A stretch of 64,000 nt of DNA from Ianthella basta (lineage: Eukaryota; Porifera; Demospongiae; Verongiida; Ianthellidae), in assembly GCA_964019415.1 (NCBI GenBank), contig OZ025870.1, positions 3,260,908-3,324,907 on the forward strand. Reading direction: 5' to 3'. The notes under the pieces were generated by a model. It saw only the letters and a program-made list of their open reading frames with translations. It had not been told where the DNA came from and searched no databases. The position numbers and the translations under genes are program-made. This document shows, piece by piece, positions 45,411-56,133 of the stretch. Each line of letters opens with the position of its first letter. Within the stretch, counting starts at the first letter, position 1.

Positions 45411-46221
45411 AGTTTCTGCAGTAAGCTCCACCCCTTCATTATCTGGAGAGCTGTCAACAGATTCAGCTGTGTGAAAGGGAATGACAGGAATGGAATGTTA
45501 CCTTCATGCATGCTATTATTTACTAATACCAAACAATAATCAAGCTAGAGTACAGTTTGAGAAAGGTAATGTCTCTGAGTCTGAGTATAAATGTAAAATG
45601 GTAATAAAATCATGTAATACATTAAGGGGTATAAATGTTTAAAGTTTGTAAAATTAGTACAGGACTGTCAATTTCAGGATGTTAATGCCTTTACCTCTGG
45701 TTTTCCATATGAAAGATGTTACCAGACAGCTATGCACTAACACCATTATGTGTGAACACTATTTGAAGCTGATTATGCTATGCAGTGAAGAAGGTGACTT
45801 ACAGCCTAAATCAAACCATCATGGAAGGTGGCTTACTTAGTCAGACTCTGTGTTAAACATCTTGCAGCATGTATATGATCAATGTGCCAGATACAATTGA
45901 TATCCTGAATTGCATACGACTTGTTTCACTCAAATTCATGGCAGCAACACGGACATATGCATGGTAAATGCTCAATGCGCTATTTTACCTTGCTCAGGTG
46001 TGTATCGCATAATTTCGCGATTGATAGTTCGATCCAGCAATTGTTTCTGCAAAGGAAGTGACAATACGCAAGGCATTACACAAACATGACATTGTTCAGA
46101 AATGAAATACAGCAATGAGAACAGTAATATTCTGCAGTACACAGATATGCCTGCAAGTTCAGAAGCATGCACTCACTGCTGTTTCAGGGTCAACCAATGC
46201 ATACACCTCGTAGGGGAGGGC
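45411..46221 (-). CDS. Paralogue C, three small exons
   Basis: 46177-46221 (45 bp; ALPYEVYALVDPETA, donor GCA|GTGAGT), 45989-46046 (58 bp; KQLLDRTINREIMRYTPEQ, ends phase 1) and 45411-45466 (56 bp; AESVDSSPDNEGVELTAET, ends phase 0). All frames are open and join correctly. Confidence 0.75.
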
Positions 46222-47099
46222 CTGCAAGTAACAGGGAGTGTGAGCAACAGAGAGACAGATTGTACAGACACCCTCACACACTCACTTTATGAAGACACAC
46301 AGCAAAAACACACAACTGGCTGCACGCTGGAAAATGCCATGAAGATGCACTTGGTTGTGTACCAAGGACTCTCTTCTCACAGGCTGCAGGTTTAGTTCAA
46401 AGTACGTAACTATAGATATCCGTGGCCATGGTTACAGGTATCTAATCACTGGTTCCAAATCTCAAAGCCATCACAGCTATGCTTCGTACCACATTGAGCA
46501 GTGGTCTATCATGGACACACAGTATTCACACTGGCAAGGGCTCTAACTAGTCCAACTAGACTCTACGTATGGTGAGTGGTATTCGCGCTAGGAATTTCTA
46601 GCAGAGAATTGCAGCAGTGCACTGTAGGTACAAATAATATTGAATCAATACAATATAAAGTGTACGCTGCAATAATATCAAATAAACGTGACCATACTCA
46701 CTCAAAAGTTAGTACTAAACAATTCTTCTACATTCTTTTCAGACAGCTTGGACAATGCTGGCTCTGGCTTGGCACACTAGAGTACTGCAAACAGCTGTCA
46801 CAAAAGCATGTCTTCTCCATCATTCTGAGGCAAATACATTACTAATCTATGGATGCGAACATTGCCAAGAGCACAAAAGTAAGGTGGTTTATTGGCCAAC
46901 CAGTGGAAACTGTAACAGTTGAATACCACCAATCAATGGCTGTGGGATTCAAACCACTCAGTGTACTCGGGAAGCTTGCACCCTATATCTCAATCATGTT
47001 AAAAAATTCCACAAATACGTACCCCTTGGATGGCATTAAACTATTAAGTAGTGACCCCTCAAGGGTTAGATAAGAGACATTTCTAAGTTTAGCTTGATA
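46222..47099. other. Paralogue C intron, unremarkable part
   Basis: No exon, repeat boundary or RNA gene was recognised here. It is intron between the 45-bp exon and the core-domain exon. Confidence 0.5.
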
Positions 47100-47124
47100 C
47101 TGGAAATTGGCAGCTTAGTAGAGA

Positions 47125-47394
47125 AGAAGAGAACATTCAGCATAGCATTTAAGCTGAAGGTTATTGACTATGCCTCGAAGTATAGTAACAGAGCGGATGC
47201 ATGGAATTGATGAGAAGAGTGTTCGTGAGTGGAAAAAACAAAAGGAAGACTTGGAGAATCTCCTGGCAAAGAGGAAGTGGCTGGATGGGGCAGGTCGCAA
47301 AACAGCACTACCAGATGTCGGAACATTGCTGACTCTGTGGATCGATTATGTGAGAGCAGAAAACTTACCTCGAATAGTAGCCGCCCTCAAATAG
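47125..47394 (+). pseudogene. Fragment of a second pogo-like transposase (DNA-binding domain)
   Basis: In two frames: FKLKVIDYASKYSNRADAW, then GIDEKSVREWKKQKEDLENL and LDGAGRKTALPDVGTLLTLW. This is the N-terminal helix-turn-helix and linker of pogo/CENP-B/POGK-like transposases, with one shift near 47195 and stops afterwards. It probably belonged to the repeat unit T that also contains the hairpin at 47515. Confidence 0.7.
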
Positions 47395-47514
47395 ACGCCA
47401 CATCCTTCCAGACCTGTAACAATTCTAACCACGATGTCCATTCCAGCTAATACGGTACATTGTAAATACCATAGGACACAGCTAACAAAGGATTCTACTA
47501 GAAAAAATCTAAAA

Positions 47515-47725
47515 TTTCTACAAAAATAGCAAGGAAGTAGGAATGGCATAAAAAGGACAAAAACAAGTAAGGCTCTTTCACAGTGGAGCATTATCCCTAC
47601 ATGCAAGAGTGTCATATCACATAGTCCTACACCCTTGAGATAGGGACAATGGTTGATGCTCCACTGTGTATGGGCCTTACTTGTTTCTGCACTTTATATG
47701 CCATCCTCACTATTTTTGCAAAACT
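47515..47725. repeat. Hairpin of repeat unit T, copy 1
   Basis: The arms ACAAAAATAGCAAGGAAGTA...CACAGTGGAGCATTA and (complement) GCAAAAATAGTGAGGATGGC...CACAGTGGAGCATCA form a long imperfect inverted repeat. A second copy begins at 48735. After the hairpin both copies share GTGTAGCTAGCTAAGCTGTA (47763 and 50159), so T is a repeated unit of at least 0.6 kb. Confidence 0.75.
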
Positions 47726-47806
47726 TTTCTAAATATTTTAAGTTTCTGTACTTATTATGGTGTGTAGCTAGCTAAGCTGTAGCCACATACTAACCCACAA
47801 CCATAG

Positions 47807-48510
47807 TAGTCAGGCGTCGCGTGACCCCTCCTCGTGGAAGGGTCAGGTTAAGTCTAATACATTGACTAATCCACACATAATGCAATTATGCGCTGTGGAA
47901 TGTAATTAATGCACAAAATTATGCCTCGCTTGTGGCCACAAGTATGCACAATAACTCTTGACACTTACCTGATCTTTCATAATAGCTGTCAAAGTAGCGA
48001 CAGCAAGGACTATTGATGTCCCTTCGACCAGCAACACCAGGACGAACACTGTCGACAGGCACACGTAACACAGGCTCTTGCTGAAGCCGGTCGGCAAAAC
48101 AGCGAAAACATCCCTCCCAGAAACGATGCCAGACACGACCTGAAGTTGCTTTGGCTCCATGGTAGAATAATCAAGGTGCTGGATGGCTTCCGTCGCAGCA
48201 TATAACACTCTCTGGTCCATGCTCTGGTCTGCTGCCATTTGCGGACACGCGAGCGATAAATATTTCACATCTATCCTGCAATCTGAATGGGCACGCAACC
48301 ATTGTTTAAGTTAATGTATTAGACTTAACCTGACCCTTCCATGAGGAGGGGTCACGTGACGCCTGACTAATCCCAGAGCATGTTATATATCAATGGCTTG
48401 GTCCTTTTATCCCATTATCATAATTATCATCAGAGAAAATGGCTGAATTGCTGAATTTGAAGATTTCACAGAACTCTTCCACGAGGAGGGGTCACGCGAC
48501 GCCTGACTAC
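47807..48510. mobile_element. RecQ-exon element, copy 1
   Basis: The left end TAGTCAGGCGTCGCGTGACC and the right end ...GCGACGCCTGACTAC form terminal inverted repeats of about 60 bp (including GAAGGGTCAGGTTAAGTC). It is flanked by AACCATAG (47799-47806) and AACCACAG (48511-48518), a near-perfect 8-bp target duplication (7 bp if the first G belongs to the repeat). The uninterrupted site is seen at about 50190 in the other T copy. A second right end lies inside at 48369, so part of the 3' side is duplicated or nested. It carries a RecQ first exon on the minus strand. Long TIRs with 7-9 bp duplications recall Mutator-like elements; the superfamily is not proven. Confidence 0.8.
47969..48238 (-). 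CDS. RecQ-type helicase first exon (copy 1), Walker A altered
   Basis: ATG 48238 opens 90 codons ending in phase 0 at GATCAG|GTAAGT. It carries the RecQ Q-motif region (STMEPKQLQVVSGIVSGRDV), motif I in the form LPTGFSKSLCY (consensus TGxGKS, here Gly to Ser) and motif Ia (TLTAIMKDQ). The helicase core beyond motif Ia is absent. By itself it would make only the start of the ATPase domain. Confidence 0.75.
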
Positions 48511-49152
48511 AACCACAGGACACTGATGGGGCTATTGGACCTTATTTCTGTAATTTTGGGGCTCAAAGTTTCAGCTAGCTACGCACCTAGGTTCTGCGCT
48601 AATGATAACCTAATCAAAAAAGAGTGCAGGTCAGTCACTTTGCAGTGGTTTTGTCTTGGAATTAGTTTGATAGCTAATTATGTTCATCAGTTACAGCTGG
48701 CAAAGAAGAATATGAAGAATAAATAATAATTTTCTACAATAATAGTAAAGATGTAGGGATAGCATAAAAAGTACAGAAACAAGTAGAGACTATTACACAG
48801 TGGTGCATTAACCATGGTCCCTACATGCAAAAATGTTGCACCTTATAGTCACCCTTGAATATAAGAACGAGGGTTAATGCTTCACTGTGTATCGTATACG
48901 TACTAATTTTTGCGGGATGTATATTTTCGCGATTTAAATTTTGTGAAGCTCTGAAAATTTCGCGAACGCCTTCCTTTCTATGGACGATATGACCACCTAG
49001 AGTGGCTCAGGCATCGTTGTATGCTTTAGTTCGTTCCACTGGTGCTTTGAGGATCATTTCTGACCATTTACGGATGTCTTTGTTCCATCTACAAAGTAGT
49101 TGCATTCACGGGTATCATGTTTACAATGATGTCTGTGTGGCATTATCAGGAG

Positions 49153-49727
49153 TAGTCAGGCGTCGTGTGACCCCTCCTCACGGAAGGGTCAGGTTAAGTC
49201 TAATACATTGACTTGTCCATGCGAAATGCAATTATGCGCTGTGGAATTTAATTATTGTGCAACATTATGCCTCGTTTGTGGCTGCAAGTACGTGCGACGG
49301 CTCGCGACACCCACCTGATCTTTCATAATAGCCGTCAAAGGAGCGACAGCAAAGACTATCAATGTCCCTTCGACCGGCAACACCAGGACGAACACTGTCG
49401 GCGGGCACGCGTAGCACAGGCTCTTGCCAAAGCCGGTCGGCAAAACAGCGAAAACATCCCTCACAGAAACAATGCCTGACACGACCCGAAGTTGCTCTGG
49501 CTTCATGGTAGAATAACCAAGGTGCTGGATGGCTTCCGTCGCAGCGTATAACACTCTCTGGTCCATGCTCTGGTCTGCCGCCATTTGCAAAACATGCGAG
49601 CAATAAATATTTCACAACTTTACTGCAATCTGATTGGGCACGCAACCATTGTGGCGTGCTGCACAAGTCAATGTATTAGACTTAACCTGACCCTTCCGCG
49701 AGGAGGGGTCACGCGACGCCTGACTAC
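49153..49727. mobile_element. RecQ-exon element, copy 2 (575 bp)
   Basis: The left end TAGTCAGGCGTCGTGTGACC and the right end GTCACGCGACGCCTGACTAC are inverted repeats of about 60 bp, reaching AAGTCTAATACATTGACT. It is flanked by ATCAGGAG (49145-49152) and ATCAAGAG (49728-49735). It lies inside element M. The RecQ exon occupies about half of its length. Confidence 0.85.
49315..49584 (-). CDS. RecQ-type helicase first exon (copy 2), motif I intact
   Basis: ATG 49584 opens exactly 90 codons ending in phase 0 at GATCAG|GTGGGT. Motifs: STMKPEQLRVVSGIVS (motif 0/Q), LPTGFGKSLCY (Walker A), VAPLTAIMKDQ (motif Ia). RecQ helicases unwind DNA 3' to 5'. Only the first of several exons is present. Length, start and donor are the same as in copy 1 despite visible base divergence. 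Confidence 0.8.
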
Positions 49728-50159
49728 ATCAAGAGCAGTTCTTCAGTGCGAATGGAAAGCGGAAACAGCCAAAGTCCGTACGTGGTGGCATTCATGAAAG
49801 ACGGCCTGTCTGTGGACACATTCTACACCATATCCTGCCTTTGCTCCATGTTTGTTCACCGCAGGGGCTCGACAATATGAACGATTACTGGAGCGAGAAA
49901 GTGCTCCACTGATTTGCCACAGAGGTCTGTAATTGTTTTGCACTTGCACCTTCAATGGTCCTGAAGATACCGTCAAGGAGGAGAAGCATTGCTTTCGCCT
50001 TTCTTATGTGCATATTGGCCTGCAAATTCACGATTTTAATTTCATGAACCTCCACGAATTCACAAAATTTGCGAAAATAACGTCCTGCAAAAATTCGCAC
50101 GTATACGGTAATAGCCTTTATAATTTCTTATTATTTCTTGTTTCTGTACTTTTACAGTG

Positions 50160-51183
50160 TGTAGCTAGCTAAGCTGTAGCTACATGCTAACCCACGACCA
50201 TAGGATGTTGATGCCGCTATTAGACTTTTTCTGTAACCTTACGGCTGGAGGTTTCAGCTATCTAAGTATGAGGTTTTGCACTAATTATAACCCATCAAAA
50301 ACAACGCAGAAACAGCTACCGGAAGCCAATTAACAGTAATTAAAAATAGTAGGGAAATGCACGACCAAGAGTGTTCTTTAAACGGCGCAACTTTGGAGGA
50401 GGATAGCTACATACGTACCTCCAAAATGAACATATGACGGCATTGCCAAGCTATTGAACTGAATTTGAAGGATGGAGGAGTAGGCAAGCAAATAAAGCAT
50501 ACAATTACATTGTCATAAAGTGGCATCTCTCGTGTAGCAACATCGCTCAGAGGCCCAGAAACCTGCACACTAAGTGAGCTGTAATGTGCTCGGCGCCTAT
50601 ACTACGAAAGAATACAGTTAAGATAATTTGCAGTAGTTTTGTCATGGTATTATTTCGATAGCTAAGTTTGTTTATCAGTTAAAGCTGGCAAAGAAGACAG
50701 ACCATGTTCGCTTGCCTTCCAGGTAAGTTTAGTGTAAGAATAGTTAATATTTAACCATACCGAGACTTGTTTTGGCAGTTTTCAGCATTTTCGCGATTTC
50801 ATTCCTATACCATTGTATTGTAAATTCAAAACACCCTGTAGCTTCCCAACATATGGAGAGTATTATTGTATTCTCTGACAAGAACATGAAACACAAAAAA
50901 TGCCAAGGTCTTTTCAGCGGGAGTACGCAGTTTCGCTTGGCAGTAAGGTTGAGCTGAGTGGTATACAATCGACACTTCATCAGGGGTAGCCTTTTCATCA
51001 GTTTTTAACCCTACATGGTAATAGCACTACTGTTCGTTTATATTACAGCATACAAATAACCACTGCCATCCCTACATAGACAGCACTACCATGCTGTCTA
51101 ATGTGGGGCAAAATTACAGTTAATATCATTGCATTGTATAGGGAACCAAATGAAGTATCCAGCAGTTCACAATTGCCACATAC
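50160..51183. other. Rest of T copy 2 and intron
   Basis: 50160-50300 and 50560-50700 match 47763-47806 and 48511-48715 of T copy 1 (for example ACAGCTGGCAAAGAAGA / AAAGCTGGCAAAGAAGA). 50744-50998 has an 84-codon minus frame of unknown origin, possibly element-derived. Confidence 0.5.
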
Positions 51184-52040
51184 CTTAGTTGCCCCCACAA
51201 AGTCCATGTTGCCAGTCAGCCCATTGCGGATGGCTTGCCTGAAGCGCTGAGCCAGCAGCTGGGTCACATTCACCTCAAATAGGCCAGCTCCGGGAATACG
51301 CACTCTGGTAATGCTGAGTTCTTGAAAGAACCACATCGTGCTCTCTTCAAATGAGTAAAGAATTATGTTCTGCCTATACACCTGACTGATAGAGAAGGCG
51401 ACTGTGGTACTATCACCAGACCAAGCCCCGTTAACTATGATTCTGTCACGTGGAATCTTCCAGGCCTTGCAGATAAGCATGGTGAATATTTCCTTGCAAT
51501 CTTTCTTAGTAAACTTACTGAACTCCTTGGCCATGGTGACCTCAACTGACATGCTTGCCTTAGTCAACGCAGGTGAAGTTAACATATCTTTGATGGAGTG
51601 CCTCAACTCGTCTGCTTCTTCAAATACTTCTAAATACCCATTGTACCGCTTTAGAAGCCTCTTAGCAAGAATTCTTGCTTGTTCTGGAAGGTAGCCCACC
51701 ATCCGTACTAGAATGCGCGTGTCATCCCATAGCGTAGAAATCCTCAACTTCTTTAGCATTTCTGCCACTGTGCAAGTAGGGGTCAAGACATCTGCACCTC
51801 CTTCTACATTCTGCAAATCTATGTCTGTCTGTACAGCTCTCGCAATATTCTTGGAGTGTCGGCCATTGCGCTCCAGAACGTCTGCTACTAAGACAAATGT
51901 ATTGGTATACAGTTCCTTGAGTAACGCACTCGGATCTAGCTTCTTCCTTGCAGCTTTCTTCATTGCTTCCACCAGGTAGTCGTGATCATTCTCTTCAGCA
52001 AGACAGTCAAGTGGCTCTACAAACTCAACAACTTCGCAAT
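51184..52040 (-). CDS. Paralogue C, exon for the conserved uncharacterised domain
   Basis: 857 bp from acceptor TATCTACAG (phase 1) to donor ACTAAG|GTATGT (phase 0), open throughout. It begins CEVVEFVEPLDCLAEEND, then helices (MEAMKKAARKKLDPSALLKE), WDDTRILVRMVGYLPEQARI, KRYNGYLEVFEEADELRHSI, a second half starting EVTMAKEFSKFTKKDC, and ending LLAQRFRQAIRNGLTGNMDF. Paralogue A has the same order of blocks with about a quarter to a third identity by eye, so the domain is old within this family. The all-alpha first half followed by an alpha/beta half is unlike any family I can name. It sits between CARD and coiled coil and may be a regulatory or oligomerisation module. Confidence 0.75.
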
Positions 52041-53042
52041 CTGTAGATAATTAGCATTATAGGGAAGTGTACTAACAAACAACACTGCATTCACACAGTA
52101 CATTATGTTTCTGAGTTAAAACATAACTATTGATTAAAAATCATACTTTATTGCAACAGGGTCAACTAACGTAAATGTGAGTACATTTGAAAAAGGTACA
52201 ACTTTGCACAAATTGTTGATTTCCAGATAGTGATAGTACGCTAGAACTGATTTGTTGTGTTATCACTTCAATGCACTTCGTTAGCTACTCCATTTTCCAA
52301 GGTACACATGCTTAAAGCATAAATTCATTCTTCGTGTGACATTGGAAAAACAATGTATACATCCCACTGCATGGTAATGGAAAAAGTGTAGATGCACCTG
52401 CAGTCACTTCACAGGTACAAATGGGGTCACAAAGGTCTCATCTAAATATTATGTATGTATGTACGCATGCAAGCATGCATGGTTGACTGGCTTACTTGCT
52501 TTGCTGTGTAGCAGGGAATAGCAGCAATATGGCTTCCATTCCGCACAAAGAAGGAACTGGCTGCTCTTGCAAGCCTCTGTTATGCCACTGCCAGTGAAAG
52601 GTTATGACCAATGTGGCTGCCAGTGGGCAGCTAACATGCTCTATCCACTGCCGACGTGAAGAGAACTTCTCCTGAGTGATGACTAAGCGGCGCCTGAGAG
52701 ATTAATATCATGATGCTCAAGGGTGCAAATGTAGCACAAGTGCATGATTACTTCCTGTGCTTGACTCTTATTAACTATTGTTGAGTTGTATGCATACACG
52801 TGACACGCTTGTGACTTTAGTATGAATGTATTTACCTTTAGTATGAATGTACTTATCTTAGACCAGGCCGCTAAGTGCCGCTTTGTTGTCTTTGTATGTA
52901 CACGTGTTTTTACTACTATATATGTTACCTGTACTGAGCTATATTGGCTCTCTCTGAATTGAGTTGTCTAAGCAGTACCAGTGCCCAGTTGCGTGCCCGA
53001 GTTGCACCCCACACACCAACTCCGAGTTAGCTAGCTAGCCGT

Positions 53043-53700
53043 GATTACACAAAGCACCTGAGTGCCAAGTGGTTTAAATCTTCAGAGACACCGATTGGTC
53101 GATCAGCATTAAAGTGCTATAGCTCCAAATGATTGGGAAGGTGCCGGCAGTGGATCAGGTTGGCTGTGTGTCCATGCAGCATCACGTGTCTTCTGGAAGA
53201 AAGTAGTGACTCCAGCCAATGGTCAAGGCATCGAGTGCTTTGGGTCTGTACCAGGGTTGGTCATCCCTCAGGAGACATTTTTTCTAGGCAGGCAACAATT
53301 ATGGCACAAGAACAGCGAGTTCCTTCTTGATCCGTGCGGAATCGTAACCATATTGTTGCACATGCCTGCTATGCAGCGAAACAAGTAAGCTGGACAACTA
53401 TGCTTGCTTACAAGTGTCCATACATGCGAAATACTTTAGATGCCCATGCACTTCATGACCCTACGCAAGGTACATCTTTGGAAATTAGATACACAGGTCA
53501 CTGACTCCACAAAATACCCGCAAGTGTACCGTTGAGATTTAGATGCACAGGTCACTGACCCTGTGAAGTGCCAGCAGGTGCATCTATGGGAATTAGACGC
53601 CCAAGTGAAATGCTAGCTATGCTTTAATCGGATTTAGACACAGCATTAAGATGTTACTTACCATGGCAATGCGATCAATCTACTACTTAAACATTTAGTT
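53043..53700. repeat. Dispersed repeat R1, copy 3
   Basis: It shares AAATCTTCAGAGACACCGAT, CAAATGATTGGG, CACGTGTCTTCTGGAAG, GAAACAAGTAAGCTGGA and ACCATGGCAATGCGATC with copies 1 and 2 in the same order. The left hairpin arm is missing. Confidence 0.65.
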
Positions 53701-55499
53701 ATGGTTGTGACACACATTTTGCTTACTATATCTGGGTAACAGCAAAGTAGTAAAGAGTTCAGTTTAGCCATCATGAATTGTGCACTATAAGTACTAGTTA
53801 CAATGTGTCTTTGATGGAGATATGGCATATTTCCACAGACAGCGCGTAGTAACTGGTTAATCACAAAATAATTGCCCCCTGATTTGAATTTAGTGCATCT
53901 TGCTGGGCATCCGTGTTGGACTGGGTATTAACTTGCCGTAAGACAGATATAAAGTCATTTGTATCCTCTCCTCACCATACTCACTCCATTCAGTAGGATT
54001 TGCGAGTGTTTGCTATGGTGAAGCTGGCTTAATTCTTCTATACTTTCATATGCTAACTGGTACACACCACCATGAGACACGCACGTGAGTGCACAGAGAT
54101 GTCCTTAAGGCTTAGCTGCATTGTTTCGCTGCAAATCGAGTGATTTGCTTGACCTCTGTGCTCTTTCATTATTCTGCAGAAATGTAAGCTGACTTTAGGT
54201 GATAAGTTATAGTTATATATCACACGAGTAAAGAGGATATAACTGGCTTATATCCCATCCAATTGGATACGCACACATTCAAATCCTGTTTTGCGAGTGA
54301 CATAATCTACATCTCACGCCGTGGAAGAGGTACGTGTCCTCTTAGGGACGAGCTAGAGCAGTTTCTCCTGCCGCTGTTGGCAGTACTGATACTAAGAGAA
54401 TGACGCCAGACCTGAAGATTCCCATAGAATAATGACAAGCTTCTTTCCTGATCTGAAGACACCCGCACAAGCCGCTTTTGAGGGACGAATAAGGTAAAGT
54501 GGGAGGGGGGGAGGGGTACAGACCAAAATAGGGTGTTCAAAACAGGGCACCACTGTCCGCCTCTACACAAAGGAACAGAAATGTACGAACACCCAGTCTG
54601 TCATCACATTGACTCCTGTGCTAAATGTGTGCAAACACAGAAGCTGTTCCTTTGCATACCGGCGGTGCGCCGTGTTCAGACACCCGTTGTTAGGAACTCC
54701 TACTTTACATTATCTTTATGTCCTTTGCCAGTGCTCCACTGCCTTCACGCGTGAGTCGATCAATCAATACTATGTAGAGTTAGGTGCTGCTCTGTCACGA
54801 TATTAGCTAATTAGTCCTATAGATAACCTATTCAGTCCTGAATTTATGTTATGCTCATGCAAGCGCCATACAGTATATGAAACCATTAAAAATAGCACAA
54901 ATCCATGTTGCTGCTGCCATTACACTTCAACATGGGTCAGTGAACAGTGCTTCCATGCTCACAAAGGCAAAGTGCCATACATAGTTTCGAGTGGCACAAT
55001 CAGACAGAACACCCAAGCATGTATCACTTGGGTTAGGGCAAGGATGAGCATGAGTTGTACATGCAAATGACTGAAGGATACTTCAGGGGAACATCAACCA
55101 TGCATGTCAGGGTGACAACTAAAGGTCAACAGGTGATAGTTATATCAATAGGTGACAACAATAGCCTACTTTTCAGCCAATTATATTTAGTTATCATTAG
55201 GTGACAGGTGTTATCACAGGGTGATGACCAAGTTATTGCCAGGTGATAACTACTATAGCGTACACCAGATCCCACATCCCACTTATATCCCACTTTATGT
55301 TATCATCAAGTGGGATATAATGAGGTGTTAGGGGCATTTAACAGGTCACTAACTGTGTGCACACGGTTAGAAAATCATTAACTAACCTGCTATTCTCCTT
55401 TGACGTATGACATCATCATGTGATACGTCATGTGATAAGCCAAGTTCTCTTCAGCTGAAGTTCAAACTGGTTCTTCCATATACTTCTACCATATACTTC

Positions 55500-55920
55500 T
55501 ACTATATTCTACCATACTAGCAGGGCGCCCGCCTTCGGTGGGCTTCTACTATGGCGAATCACGCAACAGCGAGTCGGCCCCAGCCAGATTTGACGTATGT
55601 GAGTGGGTAGCAACGGAAGGTAGCTGCTATACCGACGGCTGAGTTTAAAGTCGATCATTGAATCAAACCGTCCGACAACCGGAAGTCATGGGAGCGAAAA
55701 TTAATAAAATGGCTGTCAGTCACGAACGAAAAACCGGAAATAGGATATCTCTTCAAGAACTGCAAGACGAGCGATTTCAACCCGTGGAGGACACTCGCGG
55801 AGCCCCACTTTATAATCCTTGAGAGTTTGGTGGTGTTCTGTGCAGTAGTTTTTGCCCCAATTGCGAACGAACAGACAAACAAACAAACAAACAAACAAAC
55901 GAACTGAATTATATATATAG
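55500..55920. repeat. Repeat with GCCTTCGG hairpin head and (ACAA)n tail
   Basis: It starts near GCAGGGCGCCCGCCTTCGGT, ends in about five ACAA units and TATATATATAG. A related hairpin, AAGCCCGCCGAAGGTGGGCT, occurs at 60737. The head-plus-tail layout suggests a SINE- or Penelope-like fragment, without proof. Confidence 0.45.
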
Positions 55921-55924
55921 ATTG

Positions 55925-56133
55925 CTCCAGATAATGCATTCAAATAATTATATGTTACCAAATATAGATAATAACAATAATACAATCACAGAAAACTAAA
56001 GTAAATTAATAACAGCGTACCGACAAACAAACAAACAAATAAACAAAGAAGGAGAGTCAATACCCATCCCACCCAGAGTCCATGGATTCCTTGGATTTGG
56101 TAACATATAATTATATGAATGCATTATCTGGAG
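55925..56133. mobile_element. Hairpin MITE
   Basis: CTCCAGATAATGCATTCAAA (55925) is the inverted copy of the end at 56133 (...TGAATGCATTATCTGGAG). The arms extend through ATAATTATATGTTACCAAAT, about 39 bp with one mismatch. The interior carries (ACAA)n. Confidence 0.8.

Larger units (their letters stand above)
48892..50108. mobile_element. TA-flanked non-autonomous element M carrying a nested RecQ-exon element
   Basis: TA at 48890-48891 and 50109-50110. The terminal inverted repeats are TCGTATACGTACTAATTTTT and (complement) CCGTATACGTGCGAATTTTT, continuing with matching TTTGCGGGATG / TTTGCAGGACG. It is inserted in the second T hairpin right after CACTGTG. The interior holds the element at 49153-49727. 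It encodes nothing else recognisable; the TA target suggests a Tc1/mariner-type parent. Confidence 0.8.

Noticed and set aside
47125-47394. A host gene with a CENP-B-like DNA-binding domain
   Set aside because: The frame is shifted within the domain, lacks the catalytic part and lies in repeat unit T; a transposase remnant is more likely.
55100-55270. CRISPR-like spaced repeats (GGTGATAAC units)
   Set aside because: Units vary in sequence and spacing, and the context is a eukaryotic intron.
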